From: an uncultured Collinsella sp. | GTDB taxonomy: Bacteria; Actinomycetota; Coriobacteriia; Coriobacteriales; Coriobacteriaceae | NCBI GenBank assembly: GCA_900543845.1 | Contig: UQTD01000055.1 | Location: forward strand, 1-13,216 | Reading direction: 5' to 3' | Length of the DNA stretch: 13,216 nt | Part shown: one piece after another, positions 6,086 through 13,117 of the stretch | Layout: every line of letters starts with the position of its first letter | How positions within the stretch are numbered: position 1 is the stretch's first letter | Position numbers and translations under genes: made by a program | The notes under the pieces: generated by a model | Seen by the model: the letters and a program-made list of their open reading frames with translations, nothing else | The model's database searches: none | Told to the model about the DNA's origin: nothing

Positions 6086-6120
6086 GAATGTGACAAAGGG
6101 ACTGTCCCTTTGTCACATTC
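6086..6120. repeat. Perfect 17-base-arm hairpin between transketolase and kinase genes
   Basis: GAATGTGACAAAGGGAC (6086-6102) and GTCCCTTTGTCACATTC (6104-6120) are exact reverse complements around one base. It begins three bases past the transketolase stop and ends about 18 bases before the kinase start. Its CAAAGGGAC centre resembles the CAAAGGGGACAG of hairpin A. It lacks a U-tract; it may protect the upstream message or lower kinase output. Confidence 0.9.
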
Positions 6121-6123
6121 CAA

Positions 6124-7065
6124 TTACTCTGCGGGAAGGAACTCGGCAACGGTCTTGGCAATGCCTTCGCCAGTGAGGCCGTAGTGCGCAAAGACCTCGG
6201 GGCTCGTGCCGGTGATGACCGGCGCGTCGGGCAGACTCAGGCACTTGACCGGACGCGGGCAATGCTCGCCCACGACCTGCGCGACCATGGAGCCCAGGCC
6301 GCCAAAGGGGCTGTGCTCCTCGACGGTCACGACGACGCGCGTGGCACCGGCGGCCTCGATCACGGCCTCGGCATCGAGCGGCTTGACGCAGTACATGTCG
6401 AGCACGGTGGCGGAGATGCCCTGCTCGGCGAGCAGATCAGCGGCGTCCACGGCATGGCGGACCATCTCGCCGGTGGCGACAATCGTCACATCGGTGCCGC
6501 GACGCACCCAGGTGGCGCGGTCCATCTGGAACGGGCACTCGTCCTGGGTATACACGTCCTCGACCGGGTTGCGGCCCACGCGGATATAGGCCGGCTTGTT
6601 GTCGGCAACCAGGGCGCGCACGAGCTCGGCAGTCTGAAAACGATCGCTCGGCAGATACACGCGCATGTTGGGAATCGCGCTCATGGCAGCGATATCCTGC
6701 GCGGAGTGATGGCTCATGCCCAGAGCGCCGTAGGACACGCCGCCCGAAATGCCGATGAGCTTGACGTTGGTGTTGGAGTACGAGACGTCGACCTTGCACT
6801 GCTCATACGAGCGCGTGGTCACAAAGGACGCCGGCGAGGCGGCCCAGGCCTTCTTGCCGCACGAAGCCATGCCGGCGGCGATACTCACCAGGTCCTGCTC
6901 GGCGATGCCGACCTCGACGGACTGCTGGGGATACTGATCGAAGAACGGCGTGAGCGATGCGGAGCCGCGGGAGTCGGAGCACAGGACGACGATATCCTTA
7001 TCGGTCTTCGCGGCCTCGAGCAGCGTGTCGCAGATAACCTTGCGATTGGCGATCTTGTTAGCCAT
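6124..7065 (-). CDS. Transketolase-like protein, C-terminal subunit
   Basis: This 313-residue protein carries the pyrimidine-binding and C-terminal domains of a two-gene transketolase. VEVGIAEQDLVSIAAGMA (50-67) holds the conserved glutamate E56 that activates thiamine diphosphate. GGVSYGALGMSHHSAQDIA (108-126) and the PSDRFQTAEL helix follow, then the C-terminal domain from about residue 190 (TDVTIVATGEMV). It must pair with the N-terminal subunit encoded by the overlapping upstream gene (the ATGGCTAA overlap spans 7058-7065). AAGGAGG stands before the ATG, so an upstream in-frame start near 7119 is rejected. Expected reaction: two-carbon ketol transfer between sugar phosphates. The substrate is set by the neighbouring isomerase and kinase and could be apulose-4-phosphate or an ordinary pentose phosphate. 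Confidence 0.93.
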   Translation of the reverse strand: MANKIANRKVICDTLLEAAKTDKDIVVLCSDSRGSASLTPFFDQYPQQSVEVGIAEQDLVSIAAGMASCGKKAWAASPASFVTTRSYEQCKVDVSYSNTNVKLIGISGGVSYGALGMSHHSAQDIAAMSAIPNMRVYLPSDRFQTAELVRALVADNKPAYIRVGRNPVEDVYTQDECPFQMDRATWVRRGTDVTIVATGEMVRHAVDAADLLAEQGISATVLDMYCVKPLDAEAVIEAAGATRVVVTVEEHSPFGGLGSMVAQVVGEHCPRPVKCLSLPDAPVITGTSPEVFAHYGLTGEGIAKTVAEFLPAE

Positions 7066-7894
7066 TGATGGCCTCCTTATGGGCAGCGAAATCGGCGATG
7101 ATCTGGGCATATTCCTCATCGTTGGGCAGGTGATGATGCCAGCTGGCTTTGTCCTCCATAACGGGCGAGCCGTAGCCCTTCACCGTGTTGAGGATGATGA
7201 CCGTGGGCTTGCCGCAGGTCTCGGCGGCAAGCGTCAGCGCAGCGTCGATGGCCTGGACGTCGTTGCCCGGAATGGACAGCACGTTCCACCCAAAGGCAGC
7301 CCAGCGCTCCTCCTGGCTGTCCTGCTTCATAACGTCCTCGGTGCTGCCGCTGATCTGCAGGCGGTTGCGGTCCACGAGCGCGCACAGGTTATCGAGCTGG
7401 TAGTTGCCACCGCTCATGGCGCCCTCCCAGACCGAGCCCTCGGCAAGCTCGCCGTCGCCCATGATGGTGTAGACGCGGTAGTCGCGGCCGTCCATCTTGC
7501 CGGCGAGCGCCATGCCCACGGCAACGGGCAGGCCGTGACCCAGCGAGCCCGAGTTCATCTCGATGCCCTTGAGCTTGTTGTTGGGGTGGCCGATGTAGGG
7601 GCTGCCGAACTTGGAGAAGCGGGCCTTGACGTCGTCGAGGTCAAGATAGCCCTCGTGGCAGAGCACCGCGTAGTAGGCCTCCATGGCGTGGCCCTTGGAA
7701 AGCACGAAGCGATCGCGGTTGGGATCGTCGACGGTCTCGGGCGAAATGTTGAGGTGGTTGGCGTAGAGGGTCATGAGGGCATCGATCACCGACATGTCGC
7801 CGCCGATGTGGCCGCCAGCGCCAGCCATGATGATGTCGACGCAATCGCGGCGAAGATCCCAACGCAGGGACTCAAGCTCTTCGATAGTTGCCAC
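7058..7894 (-). CDS. Transketolase-like protein, N-terminal (thiamine diphosphate) subunit
   Basis: This 278-residue protein is the diphosphate-binding half of a split transketolase. GGHIGGDMSVIDAL (27-40), FVLSKGHAMEAYYAVL (63-78) and GSLGHGLPVAVGMA (116-129) are typical. The GDG...N cofactor motif begins at 146 (GDGELAEGSVWE). KGYGSPVMEDKASWHHHLP near the end carries the histidines usual for this family. The start is GTG rather than ATG; GAAAGGAG six bases upstream supports it. Its last eight bases overlap the next gene, typical of tight translational coupling between the two subunits. The 170-base gap before it holds a large hairpin. Split transketolases serve either central pentose metabolism or dedicated pathways; the operon context favours the latter. 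Confidence 0.93.
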   Translation of the reverse strand: MATIEELESLRWDLRRDCVDIIMAGAGGHIGGDMSVIDALMTLYANHLNISPETVDDPNRDRFVLSKGHAMEAYYAVLCHEGYLDLDDVKARFSKFGSPYIGHPNNKLKGIEMNSGSLGHGLPVAVGMALAGKMDGRDYRVYTIMGDGELAEGSVWEGAMSGGNYQLDNLCALVDRNRLQISGSTEDVMKQDSQEERWAAFGWNVLSIPGNDVQAIDAALTLAAETCGKPTVIILNTVKGYGSPVMEDKASWHHHLPNDEEYAQIIADFAAHKEAING

Positions 7895-7940
7895 GAAAAA
7901 CTCCTTTCAGGGAATTTCTAAAGTCAGAGCCACCGCATTT

Positions 7941-8028
7941 CCACAGTGCCCAAGATTGCGGTGAAAGAGGAGCGCCGCGTACTTTGGTACGCAAGCGACG
8001 GCTTGAACCGCAAGGTTGGGTGCTGTGG
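7941..8028. repeat. Long structured element in the isomerase-transketolase gap
   Basis: The 22-base arms 7941-7962 and 8007-8028 pair at 20 positions (18 Watson-Crick and two G-U) with a two-base internal mismatch. Inside is a smaller perfect stem, GCGTAC (7977-7982) with GTACGC (7987-7992) around TTTG. Another partial pairing, CACCGCA (7931-7937) with TGCGGTG (7957-7963), competes with the main stem. There is no T-run. It could be a repeat element, an mRNA processing or stability hairpin, or a cis-regulatory RNA. The rest of the 7895-8065 gap holds only the downstream ribosome site and short hairpins. Confidence 0.75.
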
Positions 8029-8065
8029 TAGCGCGCCGGCTCGTTGCTACAAAGTAGGCACGACC

Positions 8066-9466
8066 CTACTCACCGCGCAGGTAAGCTTTAACGTCCTGCT
8101 CAATAGGGTCGTATAGGTCGGGGGCGATGCCGATGTACTTGCACGCCTCGTAGAGCACCGGCACCACGTTGGCGTGAATAGCGACGCAGTGGTGGATGTA
8201 GGGGCCCTCGACAATCTTGGCCTCGAGGCGCTTGAGGTTCTCGACCTCGACCCACAGATAGGTGCCCATGCCGGCCGGGCCGTCGATGCCGCGGGCGTTG
8301 CCCAGCAGCAGCGAGTACTCGCCGTTGTCGCCGTCAAAGCGGGCAAGGGTGAGGTCACCGTGCTTGGCCTCGGCCGTCAGCGCACCGGGGTGATCGAATG
8401 CCAGCGGGTAGGTGAGCTTGGGCTTGACGGCCGCGCAGCTGCAGGGCCAGGGGCCGCAGTGCTGCAGCAGCTCGCCGTTCTCGTTATCGGGATGGCGCAC
8501 GGTCCAGTCGGCGAACATGCCGCGATGACGGCCAAGATCGGCTGCCTCGACCATGAGCGCGGTGATGGCGCCGTGGATGTCGGTTTCGCAGACGATAGGG
8601 ATACCCATCTCGTTGAGGATGGCGTTGGCGGCGCAGGGCATAATGCCCAGCTCGTCCTGCAGAGCGTTCCAGCACTGGATGGCTCCGGCGTTGCAGCCGT
8701 ATTTCTCGACCAGGCTCTTCATGGCGATGGCAAGACCGGCGACCGCGGGGACCTTGTCCTCGGGGATGCAGATCTCAAAGCTGTCGGCGATGTGGGCGAG
8801 CATGGCGGTCATGGCCTGCTCGTCGGCCTGGGCGTCGCGCACGGCTTGGACAAGCTCGGTCATGGGGATGGGCGAAAGCTGGATGTTGAACTTCTCGAGC
8901 AGCTCGCCCTCGTTGCACATGGTCGACCAGAAGTCGAAGGGGCGGGTGGCCATCTGCAGGATGCGGGTGTGCTTGAAGGTCTTGACCACGTTGCACACGG
9001 CCAAAAAGTCCCAGACGCCGCGCTCGAACTCGGGGTCGGTCAGACGGCAATTGGTCATGTAGGTAAAGGGCACCTGGAAGCGGCGCAACACTTTGCCGGT
9101 GGCGAACAGGCCGCACTGGCTATCGCGCAGACGGGTGCCGTCGGGCTCGGGGCGCTCGTCGCGCGGGCCCCACAGTAGCACGGGCAGGCCGAGCTCGCGG
9201 GCAAGGCGAGCGCAAACGTACTCAGTGCCAAAGTTGGCGTGGCACAGCATGATGCCATCGACGCCCTCGGCGCGGAACTTCTTGACGATAGGCTCGATAT
9301 GGCTGTCGTCGAACAGCAGGCCCTCGTCATTGATGTCATCGATATCCACGATGTCGACGCCGATCTCGCGCAGGCGATCAGCCGTAAGGCCGCGATACTT
9401 GATCGCGTCCGGCGCGCTAAAGATACTGCGGCGCGTGGGCACAAAGCCGAGCTTAATCTTGTCCAT
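8066..9466 (-). CDS. L-fucose/L-arabinose isomerase family protein (aldose-ketose isomerase)
   Basis: This 466-residue protein belongs to the fucose/arabinose isomerase fold group (COG2407-like) and is shorter than classic FucI (about 590 residues). These enzymes are cytoplasmic, metal dependent, and convert an aldose to its ketose. The N-terminal Rossmann-like part has LGFVPTRRSIFS, and GVDGIMLCHANFGTE (68-82) is typical. Likely metal ligands are E294 or D296 in CETDIHGA, D320 in FADW and H425/H426 in IHHC; these assignments are inference by analogy with FucI. It is the first gene of the operon that continues with split transketolase and FGGY kinase, so its ketose product is presumably the kinase substrate. 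GGGGAGG before the ATG fixes the start. D-apiose, D-arabinose or another pentose is favoured over L-fucose because no aldolase follows. Confidence 0.85.
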   Translation of the reverse strand: MDKIKLGFVPTRRSIFSAPDAIKYRGLTADRLREIGVDIVDIDDINDEGLLFDDSHIEPIVKKFRAEGVDGIMLCHANFGTEYVCARLARELGLPVLLWGPRDERPEPDGTRLRDSQCGLFATGKVLRRFQVPFTYMTNCRLTDPEFERGVWDFLAVCNVVKTFKHTRILQMATRPFDFWSTMCNEGELLEKFNIQLSPIPMTELVQAVRDAQADEQAMTAMLAHIADSFEICIPEDKVPAVAGLAIAMKSLVEKYGCNAGAIQCWNALQDELGIMPCAANAILNEMGIPIVCETDIHGAITALMVEAADLGRHRGMFADWTVRHPDNENGELLQHCGPWPCSCAAVKPKLTYPLAFDHPGALTAEAKHGDLTLARFDGDNGEYSLLLGNARGIDGPAGMGTYLWVEVENLKRLEAKIVEGPYIHHCVAIHANVVPVLYEACKYIGIAPDLYDPIEQDVKAYLRGE

Positions 9467-9486
9467 GTACGTCCTCCCCTAATCAC

Positions 9487-9621
9487 ATGTTCAGTAAACA
9501 GACGCATGTTTCGTTTTGTTCTGTTTACTAAATGTTTTACTCTTCTGTTTAGAAGTTTAGCGCGAAAGTCCCGTAAACGGTAGAGAAATCAGCCTAAACG
9601 GTATGTAAACAATCTGAACAT
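9487..9621 (-). promoter_or_regulatory. Operator-rich control region of the sugar operon
   Basis: Between the lacI terminator and the isomerase start lie at least six half-sites of the form (G/C)TAAAC or its complement: AGTAAACAG (9493-9501), CTGTTTACT (9521-9529), CTGTTTAG (9545-9552), CCGTAAACGG (9571-9580), CCTAAACGG (9593-9601) and GTAAAC (9605-9610). The first two form an inverted pair 19 bases apart. ATGTTCAG (9487-9494) and CTGAACAT (9614-9621) bracket the region as inverted repeats. I could not fix the -35 and -10 hexamers. Confidence 0.6.
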
Positions 9622-9632
9622 ACAAGGGCAAC

Positions 9633-9657
9633 AAAAGGAGGGCCCCGAAGGACCCTC
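9633..9657 (-). terminator. Intrinsic terminator after lacI
   Basis: On the minus strand GAGGGTCC and GGGCCCTC pair (one G-T) around a stable TTCG tetraloop, then CCTTTTGTT follows. It lies about 70 bases beyond the lacI stop and just before the operator region, so the isomerase operon needs its own promoter. Confidence 0.8.
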
Positions 9658-9724
9658 TCTTGGTAGCGTTATGTACGGTTGCCTTTGGCGGACTTTTCCG
9701 CTCTGAGGTCTGGCGCCGTTCCGC

Positions 9725-10735
9725 CTAGATTTCACGCACGCTCTGGCGCTCGACAAAATAGGTCGACACGGCCGTCTTGCAGGTATAGCTCTTGGGATTG
9801 CGGATGTTGCCCACCAGACGGCGCACCGCGATCTCGCCCACCTCGTGTTTGGGAACATGCACCGTGGTGAGCGGCGGGTTGGAGAAGGCACCCAGAGATA
9901 GGTCGTCAAAGCCGATGATCGAAACATCCTCGGGCACGCGAATACCGTGCTCGTTGAGCGCGCGCATGGCGCCTACGGCGAGCACGTCGTTTTCGGCAAA
10001 GAAAGCCGTTGGCAGATCGTCGCGCGAGGAATTGTCGAGCCACGTGCCCATGTCGCGATAGGCGCCCTCGAGCGTGGTGCCCAGCGTGACGCGCCATGTC
10101 GGGTTAGCCTCAAGGTCCGCATCCTCAAGCGCTTGGCGATAGCCGCGCTCGCGGTCCTTAAAGTTGCGGATACGAAGGTCGCCCGCCAGATAGCCGATTT
10201 GCTTGTGACCTTTCTCGATAAGGTAGTCCACGGCACGCAGCACCGAATCGGTGTTGGCAATAACTACGGCATCAAAGTACTGACGATCGCTCCAGCCATC
10301 GAGCACGATCAGGTGGGCGGCAGCGTTGGCAAACAAGGCGTAATCTTCCTCACCCAGCTCGGTACCCATCAGCACGATAGCGGCGGCCGGATCGGCAATC
10401 AGGCCCTCGACCTGCGGGCGCACGGCGTCCAGGTCGCTAAAGTCGAGCGAGACAAAGCTCGTGCTCATGCCGTGACGGCGCGCCTGGCGCTCCACGCCCT
10501 CGATGACCGCGGGATGGAAGGTGCTCTCGTCCAAGATGGCGCCCGTCTTGCGCGCAAGCACAAACTGGATGCTCTCGAGCTGCGTCGATTGCTGGTAGCC
10601 GAGCGACTGTGCGCACTCCAGGATGACCTTGGCGGTCTCCTCGCTCACGCTACGCTTGCGGTTGAGTGCGTTGGACACGGTCGCAGGCGAAAAACCGGTG
10701 ATGCGGCTGATCTCGCGAACACTTGCTTTGGCCAT
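9725..10735 (-). CDS. LacI family transcriptional regulator
   Basis: This 336-residue protein is the usual LacI length. The N-terminal helix-turn-helix reads SVREISRITGFSPATVSNALN (5-25), followed by a hinge and a periplasmic-binding-protein-like sugar sensor domain with typical blocks such as DYLIEKGHKQIGYLAGD, AFFAENDVLAVGAMRAL, VSIIGFDDL and PPLTTVHVPKHEVGEIAVRRL. It most likely senses the sugar or a phosphorylated intermediate and represses the adjacent isomerase operon. The TAAAC half-sites upstream of both genes suggest it also controls itself. AGGGGGA before the ATG at 10735 decides the start over a longer frame beginning near 10816, which would run through the operator-like sites. The ligand cannot be read from sequence. 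Confidence 0.93.
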   Translation of the reverse strand: MAKASVREISRITGFSPATVSNALNRKRSVSEETAKVILECAQSLGYQQSTQLESIQFVLARKTGAILDESTFHPAVIEGVERQARRHGMSTSFVSLDFSDLDAVRPQVEGLIADPAAAIVLMGTELGEEDYALFANAAAHLIVLDGWSDRQYFDAVVIANTDSVLRAVDYLIEKGHKQIGYLAGDLRIRNFKDRERGYRQALEDADLEANPTWRVTLGTTLEGAYRDMGTWLDNSSRDDLPTAFFAENDVLAVGAMRALNEHGIRVPEDVSIIGFDDLSLGAFSNPPLTTVHVPKHEVGEIAVRRLVGNIRNPKSYTCKTAVSTYFVERQSVREI

Positions 10736-10795
10736 TGTTCCCCCTAGTAACGGTCGCGGTCGAGCATCGTGGCCTGACCGCCCCGTGGCTCGGCA

Positions 10796-10853
10796 GCTAA
10801 ACGACCGCAAATTCAATCTAAACAGAGTAGTAAATGTTTATGAGCTAGTTTAG
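10796..10853 (-). promoter_or_regulatory. TAAAC half-sites upstream of lacI (probable autoregulation)
   Basis: GCTAAACGAC (10796-10805), CTAAACAG (10818-10825), the near-palindrome TAAATGTTTA (10831-10840) and CTAGTTTAG (10845-10853) repeat the motif seen before the isomerase gene. They lie 60-120 bases upstream of the lacI start, in the only AT-rich part of this gap. I see nothing else of note in 10736-10912. Confidence 0.5.
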
Positions 10854-10912
10854 CCTGTTGTCAAGCGAAGTGGCACGACTATTTCCCCAACGGGCACATT
10901 TACTCGGTAGCT

Positions 10913-10951
10913 AAAAAAGCCCCGTCCCAAATTGACTACATGGGGCGGGGC
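10913..10951 (-). terminator. Intrinsic terminator of the ribokinase-nucleoside hydrolase operon
   Basis: GCCCCGCCCCA and TGGGACGGGGC on the minus strand form an 11-base stem (one G-T) with an 11-base loop and are followed directly by TTTTTT (10918-10913). It begins 12 bases after the hydrolase stop. Its distal arm and tail belong to the same repeat family as the luxS leader palindrome. Confidence 0.85.
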
Positions 10952-10962
10952 GCGGAAATCAT

Positions 10963-11937
10963 TTAGCCAAGAACACGGGCCATGCGCGTCTTGAACTCGG
11001 ACAGGAAGCGCGGGGCGTCGACGGTCAGCGCCACGAGTGCGCCCTTGTCGGGATCGGCCACACGGCGCTCGTCGCAAATGGTGCGGCCGCGATACTCGCC
11101 GAGCAGGTCGACGCGCAGGTTACAGCCGAGCGCACCCACGAGCGTGGGGTCAATCGCCACGGCTACGGCCAGCGGATCGTGCAGCGCACAACCACCCAGG
11201 TAGGGGGCGTTCATCTCGTACGAACCAATGTAGTGCTCGACCATGCTCGCAAACGCGCAACCGGCCATGGTGCCCGAGCCCGTCCAGCCGGCAATGTCGC
11301 GACGCGTGAGCACCACGCGATGCGTCACATCCAGACCCACCATAGTGAGCTTGCGGCCCGAGCGCAGCACAGCATCGGCCGCCTCGGGATCGCTTGCCAT
11401 GTTGGCCTCGGCGCCCGCGCTCACGTTTCCGGGCACGGTAAGCGCGCCGCCCATCACCACCACGCGGCCGATAGACATCATCGCCGCCGCATCGCGCTCC
11501 AAGGCAAGTGCCAGGTTGGAGAGCGGGCCGGTCGCAACGTAGACCAAATCGGGGCCATAGGTGCGCGCGGCATCAATCAGATAATCGACCGCCGCGTTAC
11601 CGTCGGCCGACGTCGCCCCCACCGGCTCGTACGGCGACGCGGGCACGCTCGCCCCGCCGATGCCGTTCTTGCCGTGGATAAGCGTGGTGGACGCCGGCGG
11701 TGTATAGGGCTCAGTCGCCTTAATGGGACGATCGGCGCCCAGGTACACCGGAACCTCGGGACGACCCAACAGGTCGAGCACCGCCAGGCAGTTATGCGCC
11801 GACTGGTCGACGCGCACGTTGCCAAAACACGTGGTGATGCCCACGAGTTCCACCTCGGGGCTCGCGATGGCATAGGCCAGCGCCATCGCATCGTCCACAC
11901 CCATATCCAGATCAAGGATCAGCTTCTTGATTGCCAT
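10963..11937 (-). CDS. Nucleoside hydrolase (inosine/uridine-preferring family)
   Basis: This 324-residue protein splits ribonucleosides into base and ribose in the cytoplasm. The calcium and ribose site is seen in ILDLDMGVDDAMAL (7-20), with D9, D11, D15 and D16. VATGPLSNLALAL (134-146), VVMGGAL (159-165), GAEANMASDPEAA (175-187) and ALHDPLAVAV (251-260), with H253 and D254, complete the family pattern. The usual DTDPG is DLDMG here, a variant that keeps the aspartates. It follows ribokinase by 30 bases, and the pair would turn nucleosides into ribose 5-phosphate. GGAG lies before the ATG at 11937. Base preference (purine, pyrimidine or broad) cannot be told. Confidence 0.93.
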   Translation of the reverse strand: MAIKKLILDLDMGVDDAMALAYAIASPEVELVGITTCFGNVRVDQSAHNCLAVLDLLGRPEVPVYLGADRPIKATEPYTPPASTTLIHGKNGIGGASVPASPYEPVGATSADGNAAVDYLIDAARTYGPDLVYVATGPLSNLALALERDAAAMMSIGRVVVMGGALTVPGNVSAGAEANMASDPEAADAVLRSGRKLTMVGLDVTHRVVLTRRDIAGWTGSGTMAGCAFASMVEHYIGSYEMNAPYLGGCALHDPLAVAVAIDPTLVGALGCNLRVDLLGEYRGRTICDERRVADPDKGALVALTVDAPRFLSEFKTRMARVLG

Positions 11938-11967
11938 TGTTCTACTCCGCTTCTCCGTCTTTATCGT

Positions 11968-12930
11968 TTAACCAAACCAATGTTCAACTTCGGCGCGCGT
12001 GGGAATCGATTGCTGAGCGCCCAGGCGCGACACCGTCACTGCCGAGGCGCGAGCACCCGCGGCCATGCACTCAAAGAGCGACAAGCCCTCTAGGCGAGCC
12101 GCGGCAAGCGCGCCGATAAACGTATCGCCGGCGGCCGTCGTATCGACCACTGTGCTCGAAAGCGCCGGCATGCGCAGCGGCTCGCCGTCATCGCCAAGCG
12201 TAACCGAGCCGGCGCCACCCAGCGTGATGACCGCGGCGCCGGCACCCTTGGCGAGCAGGGCGCTGAGCGCAGCAGCGCAGCTCTCATCGTCCTTGGGCAG
12301 GATACCCGTCAGAACCTGGCACTCGGTCTCGTTGGGACAGACCAAGTCGACCGCAGGCCACGCTCCCGCCGGCAGATCGCAGGCGGGAGCCGGGTTAAAG
12401 ACCGTATAGAACCCCAGCTCATGAGCGCAAACAAGCGCCTCGGCAGTCGCTGCAAGGTCACATTCGCCCTGAGCGATAAAGACGCTGCCGGCAGCCGGGG
12501 CAATATCGCTGGCGTCGCCGTCGAACTCATCGGCCACCAGACGTCTCAGCGCGCAGGCAACGTCCTCGCCCGCAAGCGCATGGTTGGCACCCGGTGACAG
12601 CACGATGCGGTTGTCGCCCTCGCAGCGAATGATGGTCGCCGTGCCCGTCTCCACGTCGTTGCACCGCGCCACAAAGTCACAGTCCACGCCAGCATCTTGG
12701 AGCCCCGCCACGAGCGATGCACCAAACGCATCGCGCCCGACCGCGCCGATCATGTTCGTGCGCGCGCCCATGCGCGCGGCAGCGACGGCCTGGTTGGCGC
12801 CTTTGCCGCCAGCGTTGGTGATAAAACCGCTGCCGCCGACGGTCTCGCCCGCGCGCGGCATGCGCTCGCACGCCACCGAAAGGTCCATGTTCATGCTGCC
12901 GAACACCGCAACAATGCCGTTGTCTGCCAT
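11968..12930 (-). CDS. rbsK: Ribokinase (PfkB family)
   Basis: This 320-residue protein phosphorylates ribose at O5 using ATP in the cytoplasm. The N-terminal FGSMNMDL (10-17), the sugar-binding GGKGANQAVAAARMG (41-55), and the second PfkB signature DTTAAGDTFIGAL (263-275), with catalytic D269, are intact. NPAPA (179-183) and PNETE (199-203) are ribokinase-typical, favouring ribose over deoxyribose or fructose phosphate. GGAGG immediately before the ATG at 12930 gives the start; a longer frame to 12963 lacks such a site. It is the first gene of an operon with the nucleoside hydrolase, with a promoter about 65 bases upstream. No ribose transporter gene is visible, which fits ribose arising from intracellular nucleosides. 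Confidence 0.95.
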   Translation of the reverse strand: MADNGIVAVFGSMNMDLSVACERMPRAGETVGGSGFITNAGGKGANQAVAAARMGARTNMIGAVGRDAFGASLVAGLQDAGVDCDFVARCNDVETGTATIIRCEGDNRIVLSPGANHALAGEDVACALRRLVADEFDGDASDIAPAAGSVFIAQGECDLAATAEALVCAHELGFYTVFNPAPACDLPAGAWPAVDLVCPNETECQVLTGILPKDDESCAAALSALLAKGAGAAVITLGGAGSVTLGDDGEPLRMPALSSTVVDTTAAGDTFIGALAAARLEGLSLFECMAAGARASAVTVSRLGAQQSIPTRAEVEHWFG

Positions 12931-12994
12931 GGAAACCTCCTCGTCTGCGGGCCTTGCACCCACCGTCGACCGTCGATTGCGCGCCTTCGCACCC

Positions 12995-13023
12995 CTTATA
13001 ACTTTAGTTCACTTTGATGTGAA
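12995..13023 (-). promoter_or_regulatory. Promoter of the ribokinase operon
   Basis: On the minus strand TTCACA (13023-13018) and TATAAG (13000-12995) are separated by exactly 17 bases; each matches the sigma-70 consensus at five of six positions. Transcription would begin near 12988, leaving a leader of about 58 bases before rbsK. Confidence 0.7.
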
Positions 13024-13024
13024 C
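13007..13024. promoter_or_regulatory. Operator palindrome overlapping the rbsK promoter
   Basis: GTTCAC (13007-13012) and GTGAAC (13019-13024) form a perfect inverted repeat with a six-base centre. It covers the -35 hexamer and part of the spacer, the classic place for a repressor. The regulator is not recognisable here, and the motif differs from the TAAAC sites of the LacI protein. Confidence 0.65.
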
Positions 13025-13117
13025 GCGCCCTTGAGGTTGCGCCAGCAGCAAGCATTCACAGGAGCAGGCAGCTACAATGAATATGTGCTGAGTATTCTCG
13101 TCATTGGATGATGTTTT

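Noticed and set aside
8066..9466. A classic L-fucose catabolic operon.
   Set aside because: No fuculose-phosphate aldolase, mutarotase or lactaldehyde reductase gene is present, the isomerase is shorter than FucI, and the next enzymes are transketolase subunits.
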